A stretch of DNA of 64,000 bases from CAZTDU01 sp964617355. Lineage in GTDB: Bacteria > Pseudomonadota > Gammaproteobacteria > Burkholderiales > SG8-39. Location of the stretch: positions 1-64,000 of the forward strand of contig CAZTXP010000129.1 in NCBI GenBank assembly GCA_964617355.1, given 5' to 3'. Below are positions 16,923-24,652 of the stretch, piece by piece (within the stretch, counting starts at the first letter, position 1; each line of letters opens with the position of its first letter). Made by a program: the position numbers and the translations under genes. The notes beneath the pieces are model-generated. The model saw nothing but the letters and a program-made list of their open reading frames with translations. It was not told where the DNA came from and made no database searches.

Positions 16923-17799
16923 GCATTTCCACCCTGCGCCCGTGAAGCCCGCCCGCGTGGTGGTGATGGGCGCCGGCAGTTTCGTCGGCGGGGCCATCCT
17001 CGCCCGGCTGGCTTCCCGTGGCATCGCGACCCTTGCGCTCGGGCGCGCGCAAGTCGATCTTCTCGCATCAGACGCCTCTGGCCGCCTTGCGTCCCTGCTG
17101 CGCCCGGACGACGCCTTCGTCGCCGTGTCGGCGATCGCGCCCTGCAAGGACTCGCGCATGCTCGTCGACAATCTCGTCCTCGTGCGGGCGATGGCCCAGG
17201 CGCTGGCACAACGGCCCGTGGCGCACGTGCTGAACATCGGGTCCGACGCGATCTACGCCGACGGCCCGCGGCCCCTCACCGAGGCGACCCCGGCGGCGCC
17301 GACGTCGATCCACGGCGTGATGCACCTCGCGCGCGAACTCGTGTTCCAGGCCGAAGTGACGTCCCCCTTTGCGAGCCTGCGCCCGACGCTGGTCCACGGC
17401 GTGCGCGACCCGCATAACGGCTACGGGCCGAACCGCTTCCGCCGGCTTGCGATGGAAGGCAAGGACATCGCGCTCTTCGGCGCGGGCGAGGAGCGGCGCG
17501 ACCACGTCTTCGTGGACGATGTCGCCGAGCTTGCCGTCCGCATCCTCGAGCGGCGCAGCACCGGTACGCTGAACGCGGCGACCGGGAACGTGCATTCCTT
17601 CGCGGATGTCGCGAATCTCGCCGTCCGGATCTCGGCGAAGTCGGTACGCGTGACCACCTCGCCGCGCACCGGCCCGATGCCGCACGACGGCTACCGCCCG
17701 TTCGACGTCGCCGCGGTGCATGCCGCATTCCCCGATTTCCGCTTCACGCCATTCGAGGACGCCTACGCGCGCGCCTTCAAGGGAGAACACCATGGGTAG
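16909..17799 (+). CDS. NAD-dependent epimerase/reductase-like SDR lacking the YxxxK motif
   Basis: The 296-residue protein has a Rossmann-type start (VVVMGAGSFVGGAILARL), a Ser in the expected active-site strand (NIGSDAIYAD, Ser112), and a later FVDDVAELAV block, all as in nucleotide-sugar SDRs of the RmlD/NAD-epimerase type. The catalytic Tyr and Lys are both replaced: H135-G-V-M-H139 stands where Y-x-x-x-K is expected. It could be a binding protein or an enzyme with altered chemistry. It overlaps the preceding gene by 14 bases and the next by eight. ATG 16915 is an alternative start. Confidence 0.75.
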   Translation: MRMLEHFHPAPVKPARVVVMGAGSFVGGAILARLASRGIATLALGRAQVDLLASDASGRLASLLRPDDAFVAVSAIAPCKDSRMLVDNLVLVRAMAQALAQRPVAHVLNIGSDAIYADGPRPLTEATPAAPTSIHGVMHLARELVFQAEVTSPFASLRPTLVHGVRDPHNGYGPNRFRRLAMEGKDIALFGAGEERRDHVFVDDVAELAVRILERRSTGTLNAATGNVHSFADVANLAVRISAKSVRVTTSPRTGPMPHDGYRPFDVAAVHAAFPDFRFTPFEDAYARAFKGEHHG

Positions 17800-18463
17800 G
17801 GAAGTCAACCTCCTGGCGCGCCTGCCGCAGGGCAAGCGCAACATCACCGCGCGCGCCACCGCGAAGACGCCGGAGATCATCGCCAAGTCGCGCGAGTACG
17901 GCCAGGAGTACTTCGACGGTCCGCGCGAACTCGGCTACGGCGGCTACCGGTACGACGGCCGCTGGGTGCCGATCGCCGAGGACATCGTGAAGCACTTCGG
18001 CCTGAAGGCCGGCGACCGAGTGCTCGATGTCGGCTGCGCGAAGGGCTTCCTCGTGAAGGACCTGATGAAGGTGTGCCCGGGCCTCGAGGTTTTCGGCCTC
18101 GACGTCTCGAAGTACGCGTTGATGCACTGCGAGCCCGAGGTCGTGGGACGGCTGCAGATCGGCAGCGCGGAGGATCTTCCGTTCCCGGACAACTCCTTCT
18201 CCGCGGTACTCTGCATCAACACCATCCACAACCTCGAGCGCCCGGACGTGATCCGCGGATTGCGCGAGATGCAGCGCCTCGCGCCCGGCCGCGGCTACGT
18301 GCAGGTGGACTCGTACGACAACCCTCAGCAGAAGGCGCTGTTCGAGGAGTGGGTGCTGACCGCGAAGTACCACGACTATCCGGACGGCTGGATCGCCACC
18401 TTCAAGGAGGCGGGCTACACCGGCGACTACTACTGGACCAATAACTGGAAGGACGTCAAGTAA
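17792..18463 (+). CDS. Class I SAM-dependent methyltransferase
   Basis: The 223-residue protein has motif I as VLDVGCAKGF near residue 75, an acidic motif (FGLDVSKYA), and IGSAEDLPFPDNSFS as the motif II/III region. It is a small-molecule or sugar methyltransferase by fold; the acceptor is unknown. Its operon place, after three oxidoreductases and before the split transketolase, suggests it methylates the sugar built by this module or the glycan carrying it. The start at 17792 overlaps the preceding stop by eight bases. Confidence 0.82.
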   Translation: MGREVNLLARLPQGKRNITARATAKTPEIIAKSREYGQEYFDGPRELGYGGYRYDGRWVPIAEDIVKHFGLKAGDRVLDVGCAKGFLVKDLMKVCPGLEVFGLDVSKYALMHCEPEVVGRLQIGSAEDLPFPDNSFSAVLCINTIHNLERPDVIRGLREMQRLAPGRGYVQVDSYDNPQQKALFEEWVLTAKYHDYPDGWIATFKEAGYTGDYYWTNNWKDVK

Positions 18464-18467
18464 ACTC

Positions 18468-19301
18468 ATGGCGACCATGACACAGGGCGCGAACAGCTTC
18501 GACGTGGCCGCGGCGCGCAAGCGCTGCATGGCGCACCGCAAGCGCATCCTCGACATTTCGCAGACCGTTTCCGCACTGCACGCGGCCGGCGCATTCTCGT
18601 GCATGGAAGCGGTGGACATGATCTACCACGGTCTCATGCGCCGCTCCGGCAAGGACATGCACGACATCTTCGTCATGTCGAAGGGGCACGGCTGCATGGC
18701 GCAGTACGTCCTGCTCGAGAACCTCGGCATCCTGTCCTCCGACGCTCTCGCGACGTACTGCACCGCGGACGGCATCCTCGGATGCCATCCGGACCGGGGC
18801 AATCCCGGCATCGTCGCGTCCACCGGCTCCCTCGGGCACGGCATGGGGCTCGCGTCCGGGATGGCCTATGCCGAGCGCATCCAGGGCAGCGACCGTCGCG
18901 TGTTCACGGTGCTGTCCGATGGCGAACTGCAGGAAGGCTCGACCTGGGAGGCGATGATGATGGCCGCCAACCTGAAGCTCGGGAACCTCTTCGCCTTCAT
19001 CGACCTGAACGACCAGGCGAGCCTGTCGCGCATGAGCGAGGCGCACCCGGCGTTCTACCCGCTGAAGCAGAAGTTCGAGTCCTTCGGCTGGGAGTGCGCC
19101 GAAGCCAACGGGCACGACGCGGCGGCGATGTTCGCTGCCGCCACCGCGCGCAAGGGCGACCGCCCGTTCGCGCTCGTCGGCAAGACCATCAAGGGCCGCG
19201 GGGTGTCCTACATGGAGGGCGTGCCGATCTGGCACTACCGCTCGCCGAACAAGCAGGAGTACGAGCAGGCCCTGCGCGAACTGAAGGAGATCGCGTCGTG
19301 A
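18468..19301 (+). CDS. Transketolase, N-terminal subunit
   Basis: The 277-residue protein corresponds to the TPP/PP-binding half of transketolase: SKGHG, TGSLGHGMGLASG, and SDGELQEGSTWEA with the GDG-type metal/TPP-binding stretch ending at IDLND. Split transketolases are common in bacteria and archaea, the two chains forming one enzyme. It transfers a two-carbon ketol unit between sugar phosphates. Next to transaldolase and heptose genes it may provide sedoheptulose 7-phosphate or attach a two-carbon unit to a sugar. The GTG start of the partner overlaps its stop. Confidence 0.9.
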   Translation: MATMTQGANSFDVAAARKRCMAHRKRILDISQTVSALHAAGAFSCMEAVDMIYHGLMRRSGKDMHDIFVMSKGHGCMAQYVLLENLGILSSDALATYCTADGILGCHPDRGNPGIVASTGSLGHGMGLASGMAYAERIQGSDRRVFTVLSDGELQEGSTWEAMMMAANLKLGNLFAFIDLNDQASLSRMSEAHPAFYPLKQKFESFGWECAEANGHDAAAMFAAATARKGDRPFALVGKTIKGRGVSYMEGVPIWHYRSPNKQEYEQALRELKEIAS

Positions 19302-20215
19302 GGAACATGTTCGCGAACACGATCTACGAGTGCGCCAAGCGCGACCCGAAGATCTGCATGGTGGTGGCCGACATCTCGCCCGCCGGCTCGATGGAGAAGT
19401 TCCGCCAGGAGTACCCCGAGCGCTTCCTCAACACCGGCGTCGCCGAGCAGATCATGATCGGCCTGTGCGCCGGCATGGCGATGCGCGGCATGCGGCCGTT
19501 CGCCTACACGATCGCGACGTTCACGTTCTACCGCCCGTTCGAGTTCGTGCGCGACGACCTCTGCTACCAGGACCTGCCGGTCACCATCGTCGGCATCGGC
19601 GGCGGCGTCGTTTACTCGACGCTCGGTTCCACTCACCACGCGCAGGAAGATGTCGCCATCGCGCGCGCAATCCCGAACATGCAGGTGATCGCGCCTTGCG
19701 ACCCGGAAGAGGCCAAGGCCGCGGCGCAGTGGTGCGCGACCGAGAACCAGCATCCGGCTTACCTGCGGCTTGGCAAGGCCGGGGAGCCCGTGATCACCGC
19801 CGGCGCGGAGCCCTGGGTGTTCGGCAAGGCCCGCACCATCAAGCAGGGCACCAGCACCTGCATCATCGGCTACGGCCCGATCCTGAAGATGGCGCTCGAC
19901 GTCGCCGCGAAGCTCGAGGCCAAGGGCGAGTCCACCGCCGTCGTGTCGCTGCACACGATCAAGCCGCTCGACACCGAGGGTCTCGCGAAGATCCTCGGGA
20001 AGTACCGCCGCGTGGTCGTGCTCGAGGAAATGTCGCCGCACGGATCCGTCGGCAAGGACGTCAAGGCCTTGGCATACGAGTCCGGCTCGAAGGCCAAGGT
20101 GCACGCGTTCTCGCTCAAGGACGAGTTCATCCACTGCTACGGCAAGCACGAGGAGCTCCTCGCGCGCCACGGCATCTCGATGGACCTGATCCTGCAGCGG
20201 CTGGAGCGCGACTGA
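19298..20215 (+). CDS. Transketolase, C-terminal subunit
   Basis: The 305-residue protein holds the pyrimidine-binding and C-terminal transketolase domains: NTGVAEQIMIGLCAGMAMRG with the catalytic Glu, LGSTHHAQEDVAIARAIPNM, and SLHTIKPLD in the last domain. It pairs with the preceding gene. GTG 19298 overlaps the upstream stop (GTGA); ATG 19307 is a possible alternative start. Its stop shares bases with the next ATG (TGATG). Its length is normal for a split C-terminal subunit. Confidence 0.9.
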   Translation: MRNMFANTIYECAKRDPKICMVVADISPAGSMEKFRQEYPERFLNTGVAEQIMIGLCAGMAMRGMRPFAYTIATFTFYRPFEFVRDDLCYQDLPVTIVGIGGGVVYSTLGSTHHAQEDVAIARAIPNMQVIAPCDPEEAKAAAQWCATENQHPAYLRLGKAGEPVITAGAEPWVFGKARTIKQGTSTCIIGYGPILKMALDVAAKLEAKGESTAVVSLHTIKPLDTEGLAKILGKYRRVVVLEEMSPHGSVGKDVKALAYESGSKAKVHAFSLKDEFIHCYGKHEELLARHGISMDLILQRLERD

Positions 20216-21495
20216 TGGACCTCGAGACCCTCTCGCAGCGCATCCGGGATCCGCGCCTCGCCATCGACGGCGGCGAGAAGGTCCGCCCCGCGCCGATGCC
20301 CAAGCGCATCGCCATGGGCGACGGCGAGATCGCGATGCTGAACGAGGCGGTCAACGCCTACCGGGCCGAGGGCGTCGACCCGGGCTACCAGGGCGTCTTC
20401 GAGAAGCGCTACTGCGACGACTTCGTCGCCATGATGGGCGGTGGCTATGCCGATTCCGTCGCCACCGGCACGGCGGCGATCTGGCTGGCGGTCGCCGCGC
20501 TCGACCTGCCCAAGGGCAGCGAGGTGCTCGTCTCGCCAATCACCGATCCGGGCACGCTCGCCGCGATTACCTTGAACGGACTCAAGCCGCGTCTGGGCGA
20601 CGCGAAGCCGGGCAACTACAACATGGGCTCGGAGCAGGTCGCGGCCCGCCTCGGGCCGAACGTCTCGGCGGTGATGGCGGTTCACGCCTCTGGCCAGGCC
20701 ACCGACATCGACAGGATCGTCGACATCGCGCATGCCAAGGGCGTGAAGGTGATCGAGGACTGCAGCCAGTCGCACGGCGCGCGCGTCAACGGACGGCCGA
20801 TCGGCACCTTCGGCGACATCGCCGCCTTCTCGACCATGTATCGCAAGATCCACATGACCGGCGGCTCGGGCGGCGTGGTCTACGCGCGCGACCTGAAGGT
20901 GTTCCGCAATGCGCTGGCGCATGCGGATCGCGGCAAGCCGCGCTGGTCGGCCGACTTTGACGACCGCAATCCCGAGACCTACCTCTTCCCGGCGCTCAAC
21001 TGGAACACCGACGAACTCTCGTGCGCGATCGGCATCGCGTCGCTGCGCCGCCTCACCGACACAGTGGTGCGCAGGCTCGCCTTCGTGTCCGAACTCGCGT
21101 CGATCCTCGCCGAGATGGACACGATGTTCCGCCTGCACGACTGGACCCCGCAGGACTCGCCGTTCATCCTGCCCGTCTACGTCGACCTGGCGCGCGCGAA
21201 GCGCAGCAAGATCGAGATCGCCGAGGCGGTGCGAGCCGAGGGCATCGACCTCAATTCGCACTATCGCTACGTCGTCGCCGACTGGCCGTACATCAAGCCC
21301 TACCTCGCCGACGACTTCGACACCGTGGTGGCGCGCGACAATCGCGACCGCAGCTTCTGCCTCTACCTGAACGAGAACTACGGCGACACCGAAGCGCTCG
21401 ACACCGCGGCCGCCTTCCTCAAGGTGCACCAGGCGCTGGGCAAGGACGAGGCGAAGCCGCGTCGCCCCGACGTGATCCCCATCGTCGCGCGCTAG
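20215..21495 (+). CDS. DegT/DnrJ-family PLP-dependent enzyme, atypical lysine site
   Basis: The 426-residue protein has the DegT fold: VATGTAAIWLAVAAL for the phosphate-binding loop and EDCSQSHGARVNG with the cofactor-binding Asp near residue 182. At the Schiff-base position it reads MYRKIHMTGGSGG. Lys211 is one residue from the expected place, and His213 lies where some dehydratases have a second His. Whether this is an aminotransferase or a dehydratase cannot be decided by eye. It follows the transketolase subunits with a TGATG overlap, so it may act on the product of a ketol transfer. Confidence 0.78.
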   Translation: MDLETLSQRIRDPRLAIDGGEKVRPAPMPKRIAMGDGEIAMLNEAVNAYRAEGVDPGYQGVFEKRYCDDFVAMMGGGYADSVATGTAAIWLAVAALDLPKGSEVLVSPITDPGTLAAITLNGLKPRLGDAKPGNYNMGSEQVAARLGPNVSAVMAVHASGQATDIDRIVDIAHAKGVKVIEDCSQSHGARVNGRPIGTFGDIAAFSTMYRKIHMTGGSGGVVYARDLKVFRNALAHADRGKPRWSADFDDRNPETYLFPALNWNTDELSCAIGIASLRRLTDTVVRRLAFVSELASILAEMDTMFRLHDWTPQDSPFILPVYVDLARAKRSKIEIAEAVRAEGIDLNSHYRYVVADWPYIKPYLADDFDTVVARDNRDRSFCLYLNENYGDTEALDTAAAFLKVHQALGKDEAKPRRPDVIPIVAR

Positions 21496-21540
21496 GTCCT
21501 GGTCCCCGCCAACGCCAGAGTCGCCAATGCCGCGGCGGCC

Positions 21541-21939
21541 GTGATCCGGTTGCCCGGTCCGCGTTACCTGCTGCAGCTTCGCGACGAGCGCCCGGACATC
21601 TGGTACCCCGGCTGCTGGGGCTGCTTCGGCGGGGCGCTGGACGCCGGAGAGGACCCGGTGACCGCGCTCCGGCGCGAACTCCTCGAGGAACTCGAACTCC
21701 GTGTCCATGACGCGACCGAGGTTTCCCGCATGGACTTCGACTTCGGTCCCGTCGGCCTTGGCCGCGCGTTCCGCGCCTACTACCTCGTGGACATCGACGA
21801 CGCGCAGGCGGCCCGGCTGGTGTTGCACGAAGGGCAGCGCGTCGAGGCATTTCCCTACGAGCGTCTCGTCGCGGACCTCCGGCTCGTGCCCTACGACGCC
21901 TTCGCGCTGCACCTCGTGCACGGACGCGTCGCGCTATAA
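21541..21939 (+). CDS. Nudix hydrolase, short
   Basis: The 132-residue protein carries a Nudix box starting at GGALDAGED and continuing RRELLEELEL. All metal-binding Glu residues are present; the last Gly of the consensus is Glu. The N-terminal strand (LLQLRDERPD) is typical of small Nudix enzymes such as GDP-mannose mannosyl hydrolase or MutT relatives. GTG 21541 is chosen because no ATG exists upstream in frame after the preceding stop. It is the last gene before a new promoter. Confidence 0.75.
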   Translation: MIRLPGPRYLLQLRDERPDIWYPGCWGCFGGALDAGEDPVTALRRELLEELELRVHDATEVSRMDFDFGPVGLGRAFRAYYLVDIDDAQAARLVLHEGQRVEAFPYERLVADLRLVPYDAFALHLVHGRVAL

Positions 21940-21940
21940 T
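21935..21940 (+). promoter_or_regulatory. -10 box (TATAATCG) before the radical SAM-ABC exporter operon
   Basis: TATAAT overlaps the stop codon of the Nudix gene and lies 32 bases before ATG 21973. It is the same extended sequence as at 9211 and 54235. No clear -35 hexamer is seen. It probably starts the transcript for the export genes. Confidence 0.5.
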
Positions 21941-21972
21941 CGCGCCTTCAAATCAAGGTCTTGGGCCAAGCC

Positions 21973-23025
21973 ATGAAAGACTGGAGCAAGGCGGACTGGG
22001 TCGATCCGAAGTACAACTGGAAGCCCGCGCCCGTTCCCGAGTTGCCGCCGCGAGTCATCATCGACTTCGCGACCAAGTGCAACCTGCGCTGCCACATGTG
22101 TCCCGTGTGGGGACTCGACGATGACCAGGCGATCGACTCCGTCGAAGGCCTGATGCCGCTCGAGAAGGCGCGCAATCTCCTCGACGAACTCGCGAAGGCC
22201 AAGCCGCTGCTGCATCCGTGCCTCTACGGCGAGCCGCTCGTCGCCCCGAACATCAAGGACCACGTCCGCCAGGCGAAGGCCTCCGGCATGCCGGTGGCGA
22301 TGAACACCAACGGCCTCGCGCTCACGAAGGACCTCGCCGAGTTCCTGGTCGAGCAGCAGGTCGACTCGGTCATGATCAGCATCGACGCGGTGACGCCCGA
22401 CACGCTGAAGAAGATCCGCGGCATCCGCAAGCTCGAGCGCATCGAACGCGCCGTGTTCCTGATGTTGAAGGTGCGCGGCGACCGCGAGATCCCGCGCATC
22501 GGCGTCTCGTTCACCATCCAGGACAACAATCGCCACGAGCTCGACGCCTTCATCAAGCGCTGGGTCGGCGTGGTCGACGTCGTTCGCACCGGCCGCGTGT
22601 TCGAGGAAGGCAAGTTCCAGGGCCTCGAGGCGCCGAAGGAGCGCACCGCCTGCCCCGTGCTCTACAAGACGCTGCCGGTGCACAACGACGGCACCGTCAC
22701 GGTGTGCTGCCTCGACGGCCTGCGCACCACGAAGATGGGCAACGTGTTCGAGCAGGGCGTGGAGGGCGTCTGGCAGGGCGAGGAGTTCGCCAAGATGCGC
22801 TACTACCACGAGACCGGGCAGTGGGACAAAGTCCAGTTCTGCATCCCGTGCAACGGCTGGGCGCAGTACGAATACGAAGAGGAAATCCGCGACGGCCTGC
22901 TGATCCGCCGCTCGCCGGAATTCACCTACTACAACAAGATCGAGCGCCTGACCAACTGGCAGGGCAAGCTGCTCGGCGGCCATCCGCCGCCCCCCGAAGG
23001 CCTTGTCAAGCAGCGCGCCGCCTGA
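21973..23025 (+). CDS. Radical SAM/SPASM-type protein
   Basis: The 350-residue protein has the radical SAM CxxxCxxC cluster (CNLRCHMC, Cys36, Cys40, Cys43), LYGEPLV in place of the usual GGEP, and C-terminal cysteines (CPVL, VTVCCLDG, FCIPCNGW) arranged like a SPASM auxiliary cluster domain. It should cleave SAM to a 5'-deoxyadenosyl radical and modify an unknown substrate. It heads an operon with an ABC polysaccharide exporter, so the substrate may be a sugar or lipid carrier. ATG 21973 is preferred over the TTG at 21961. The stop overlaps the next gene by 23 bases. Confidence 0.85.
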   Translation: MKDWSKADWVDPKYNWKPAPVPELPPRVIIDFATKCNLRCHMCPVWGLDDDQAIDSVEGLMPLEKARNLLDELAKAKPLLHPCLYGEPLVAPNIKDHVRQAKASGMPVAMNTNGLALTKDLAEFLVEQQVDSVMISIDAVTPDTLKKIRGIRKLERIERAVFLMLKVRGDREIPRIGVSFTIQDNNRHELDAFIKRWVGVVDVVRTGRVFEEGKFQGLEAPKERTACPVLYKTLPVHNDGTVTVCCLDGLRTTKMGNVFEQGVEGVWQGEEFAKMRYYHETGQWDKVQFCIPCNGWAQYEYEEEIRDGLLIRRSPEFTYYNKIERLTNWQGKLLGGHPPPPEGLVKQRAA

Positions 23026-23884
23026 GTCCCGCGCGCCTCGCGCGCTGACGCTCGCCGCACCCCCGCACCGCAACGGCATCGAGGACGACGCGCGCCTGCA
23101 TCGCCAGTGGGCGCTGTGGGACATCGTCGAGGGCGCCCGGCTGTGGCCGATGTGGTGGCGCCAGAGCGTGAACGAGATTCGGCGTCGCTACAAACGCACG
23201 CTGCTCGGGCCCGCCTGGGTCACCGTCAGCCTGATCATCTTCGCGGTCGCCCTGAGCGTGGTCTGGGCGGGCCTGTTCAAGATGAAGGTCACCGACTTCC
23301 TGCCGTTCCTGATGTCGGGCCTCCTGCCGTGGACGCTGGTCTCCTCGTGCATCGGCGAGGGCTGCGGCGTGCTCGTCGGCGGCGAGTCGCTGATGAAATC
23401 CCGGCAGTTCCCGTACACCTCGCTCTTCTACGGCAGCGTGTCGCGCAATGGCGTGATCTTCGCGCACAACCTCGTCGGCTACTTCCTGATCGCCGCGTTC
23501 TGCGGCGTGCACATCGGCTGGCAGACCGCACTGGTGATTCCGGGGCTGGTGCTGGTGCTCGTGAACTGCATCTGGATCGAGGTGGTCGTCGCGGTGTTCT
23601 GCCTGCGCTTCCGCGACTTCCAGCAGCTCGTCGCCTCGTTCCTGCAGATCGCCACCTTCATCACGCCGATCTTCTGGCAGGCCGGCCAGCTCACCGGCAA
23701 GCGCGCCATCATCGTCCACGGCAATCCGCTGCACCACATGGTCGAGATCGTCCGCCAGCCGCTGCTCGGGCAGGTCCCGGCCATCGAGAGCTACATCGCC
23801 TGCCTCGCCACGGCGATCCTCGGCAGCGCGGCCGCTTTCTACCTCTTCGCCAGCAAGCGCCACCGGCTGGCCTACTGGTTCTAG
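23003..23884 (+). CDS. wzm: Polysaccharide ABC transporter permease (Wzm/KpsM type)
   Basis: The 293-residue protein has a cytoplasmic N-terminus with the ABC-2 entry motif RRYKRTLLGPAWVTVS, then about six transmembrane segments, matching permeases that export O-antigen or capsule chains across the inner membrane. The TTG at 23003 is the only start placing the N-terminus at family length and overlaps the radical SAM gene by 23 bases. ATP hydrolysis would come from the next gene. Its presence points to ABC-dependent export; no Wzx flippase or Wzy polymerase is recognised in the window. Confidence 0.9.
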   Translation: MSSSAPPESRAPRALTLAAPPHRNGIEDDARLHRQWALWDIVEGARLWPMWWRQSVNEIRRRYKRTLLGPAWVTVSLIIFAVALSVVWAGLFKMKVTDFLPFLMSGLLPWTLVSSCIGEGCGVLVGGESLMKSRQFPYTSLFYGSVSRNGVIFAHNLVGYFLIAAFCGVHIGWQTALVIPGLVLVLVNCIWIEVVVAVFCLRFRDFQQLVASFLQIATFITPIFWQAGQLTGKRAIIVHGNPLHHMVEIVRQPLLGQVPAIESYIACLATAILGSAAAFYLFASKRHRLAYWF

Positions 23885-23896
23885 GGGCATGGTCGC

Positions 23897-24652
23897 ATGA
23901 GCCGGCTCGCATTGCAGGGCGTCGGCGTCGACTTCCCGATCTTCGGCGCGCACAAGAACCTGCGGCTGTCGCTGCTCGCGGGCGTCACGGGCGGGCGGAT
24001 CCTTCCGAAGCACATGGAGAAACCGGTCATCATCAAGGCGCTCGAGGGCATCGACCTCGACCTGCGCGCCGGCGACCGGGTCGGCCTCATGGGCCACAAC
24101 GGCGCGGGCAAGTCGACGCTGTTGCGCGTGATGGCCGGGGTCTACTGCCCGACCTACGGGCGGGTCGAAGTAGAAGGCTCGCTCACGCCGCTGCTGAACA
24201 CCACCCCGGGCATCGAGCTCGAGGACACCGGCTACGACAACATCATCACCGTCGGCCTGCTGCTGGGCATGACCATGGCCGAGATCACCGACAAGGCCCC
24301 CGAGATCGTCGAGTTCTCGGAACTCGGCGACTACATCCACCTGCCGGTGCGCACCTATTCCAGCGGCATGCAGGCGCGCCTGACGTTCTCGATCGCCACG
24401 TCGCTTGACCCGGGCATCCTGCTCCTCGACGAGGGCATCGGTGCGGCCGACGCGCGCTTCAGCGAGAAGGCGGCCGCGCGCACCAACCAGATGATGGAGA
24501 AGACGGAGATCCTCGTGCTCGCCTCCCATTCCGATGCGCTGCTCGAATCCATGTGCGACAAGGCGGTGCTGATGCACCACGGCCGCATGATCGAGTACGG
24601 CCCCTTCGCCACGGTGAAGGCCGCGTACCACAAGCTGCTGCAGGCCGGCTGA
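23897..24652 (+). CDS. wzt: Polysaccharide ABC transporter ATP-binding protein (Wzt/KpsT type)
   Basis: The 251-residue ATPase has Walker A GHNGAGKS at residues 66-73, signature YSSGMQAR near 155, Walker B ILLLDE at 174-179 and an H-loop (ASHSDALLESM). It powers export with the preceding permease. Many Wzt proteins have an extra C-terminal carbohydrate-binding domain that recognises a capped O-antigen end; this one stops after the nucleotide-binding domain, as KpsT and some Wzt proteins do. The stop shares bases with the next ATG (TGATG). Confidence 0.92.
   Translation: MSRLALQGVGVDFPIFGAHKNLRLSLLAGVTGGRILPKHMEKPVIIKALEGIDLDLRAGDRVGLMGHNGAGKSTLLRVMAGVYCPTYGRVEVEGSLTPLLNTTPGIELEDTGYDNIITVGLLLGMTMAEITDKAPEIVEFSELGDYIHLPVRTYSSGMQARLTFSIATSLDPGILLLDEGIGAADARFSEKAAARTNQMMEKTEILVLASHSDALLESMCDKAVLMHHGRMIEYGPFATVKAAYHKLLQAG

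Noticed and set aside
15111..17237. A 708-codon open frame on the minus strand
   Set aside because: Antisense to the three oxidoreductase genes, without motifs and with a composition typical of shadow frames.
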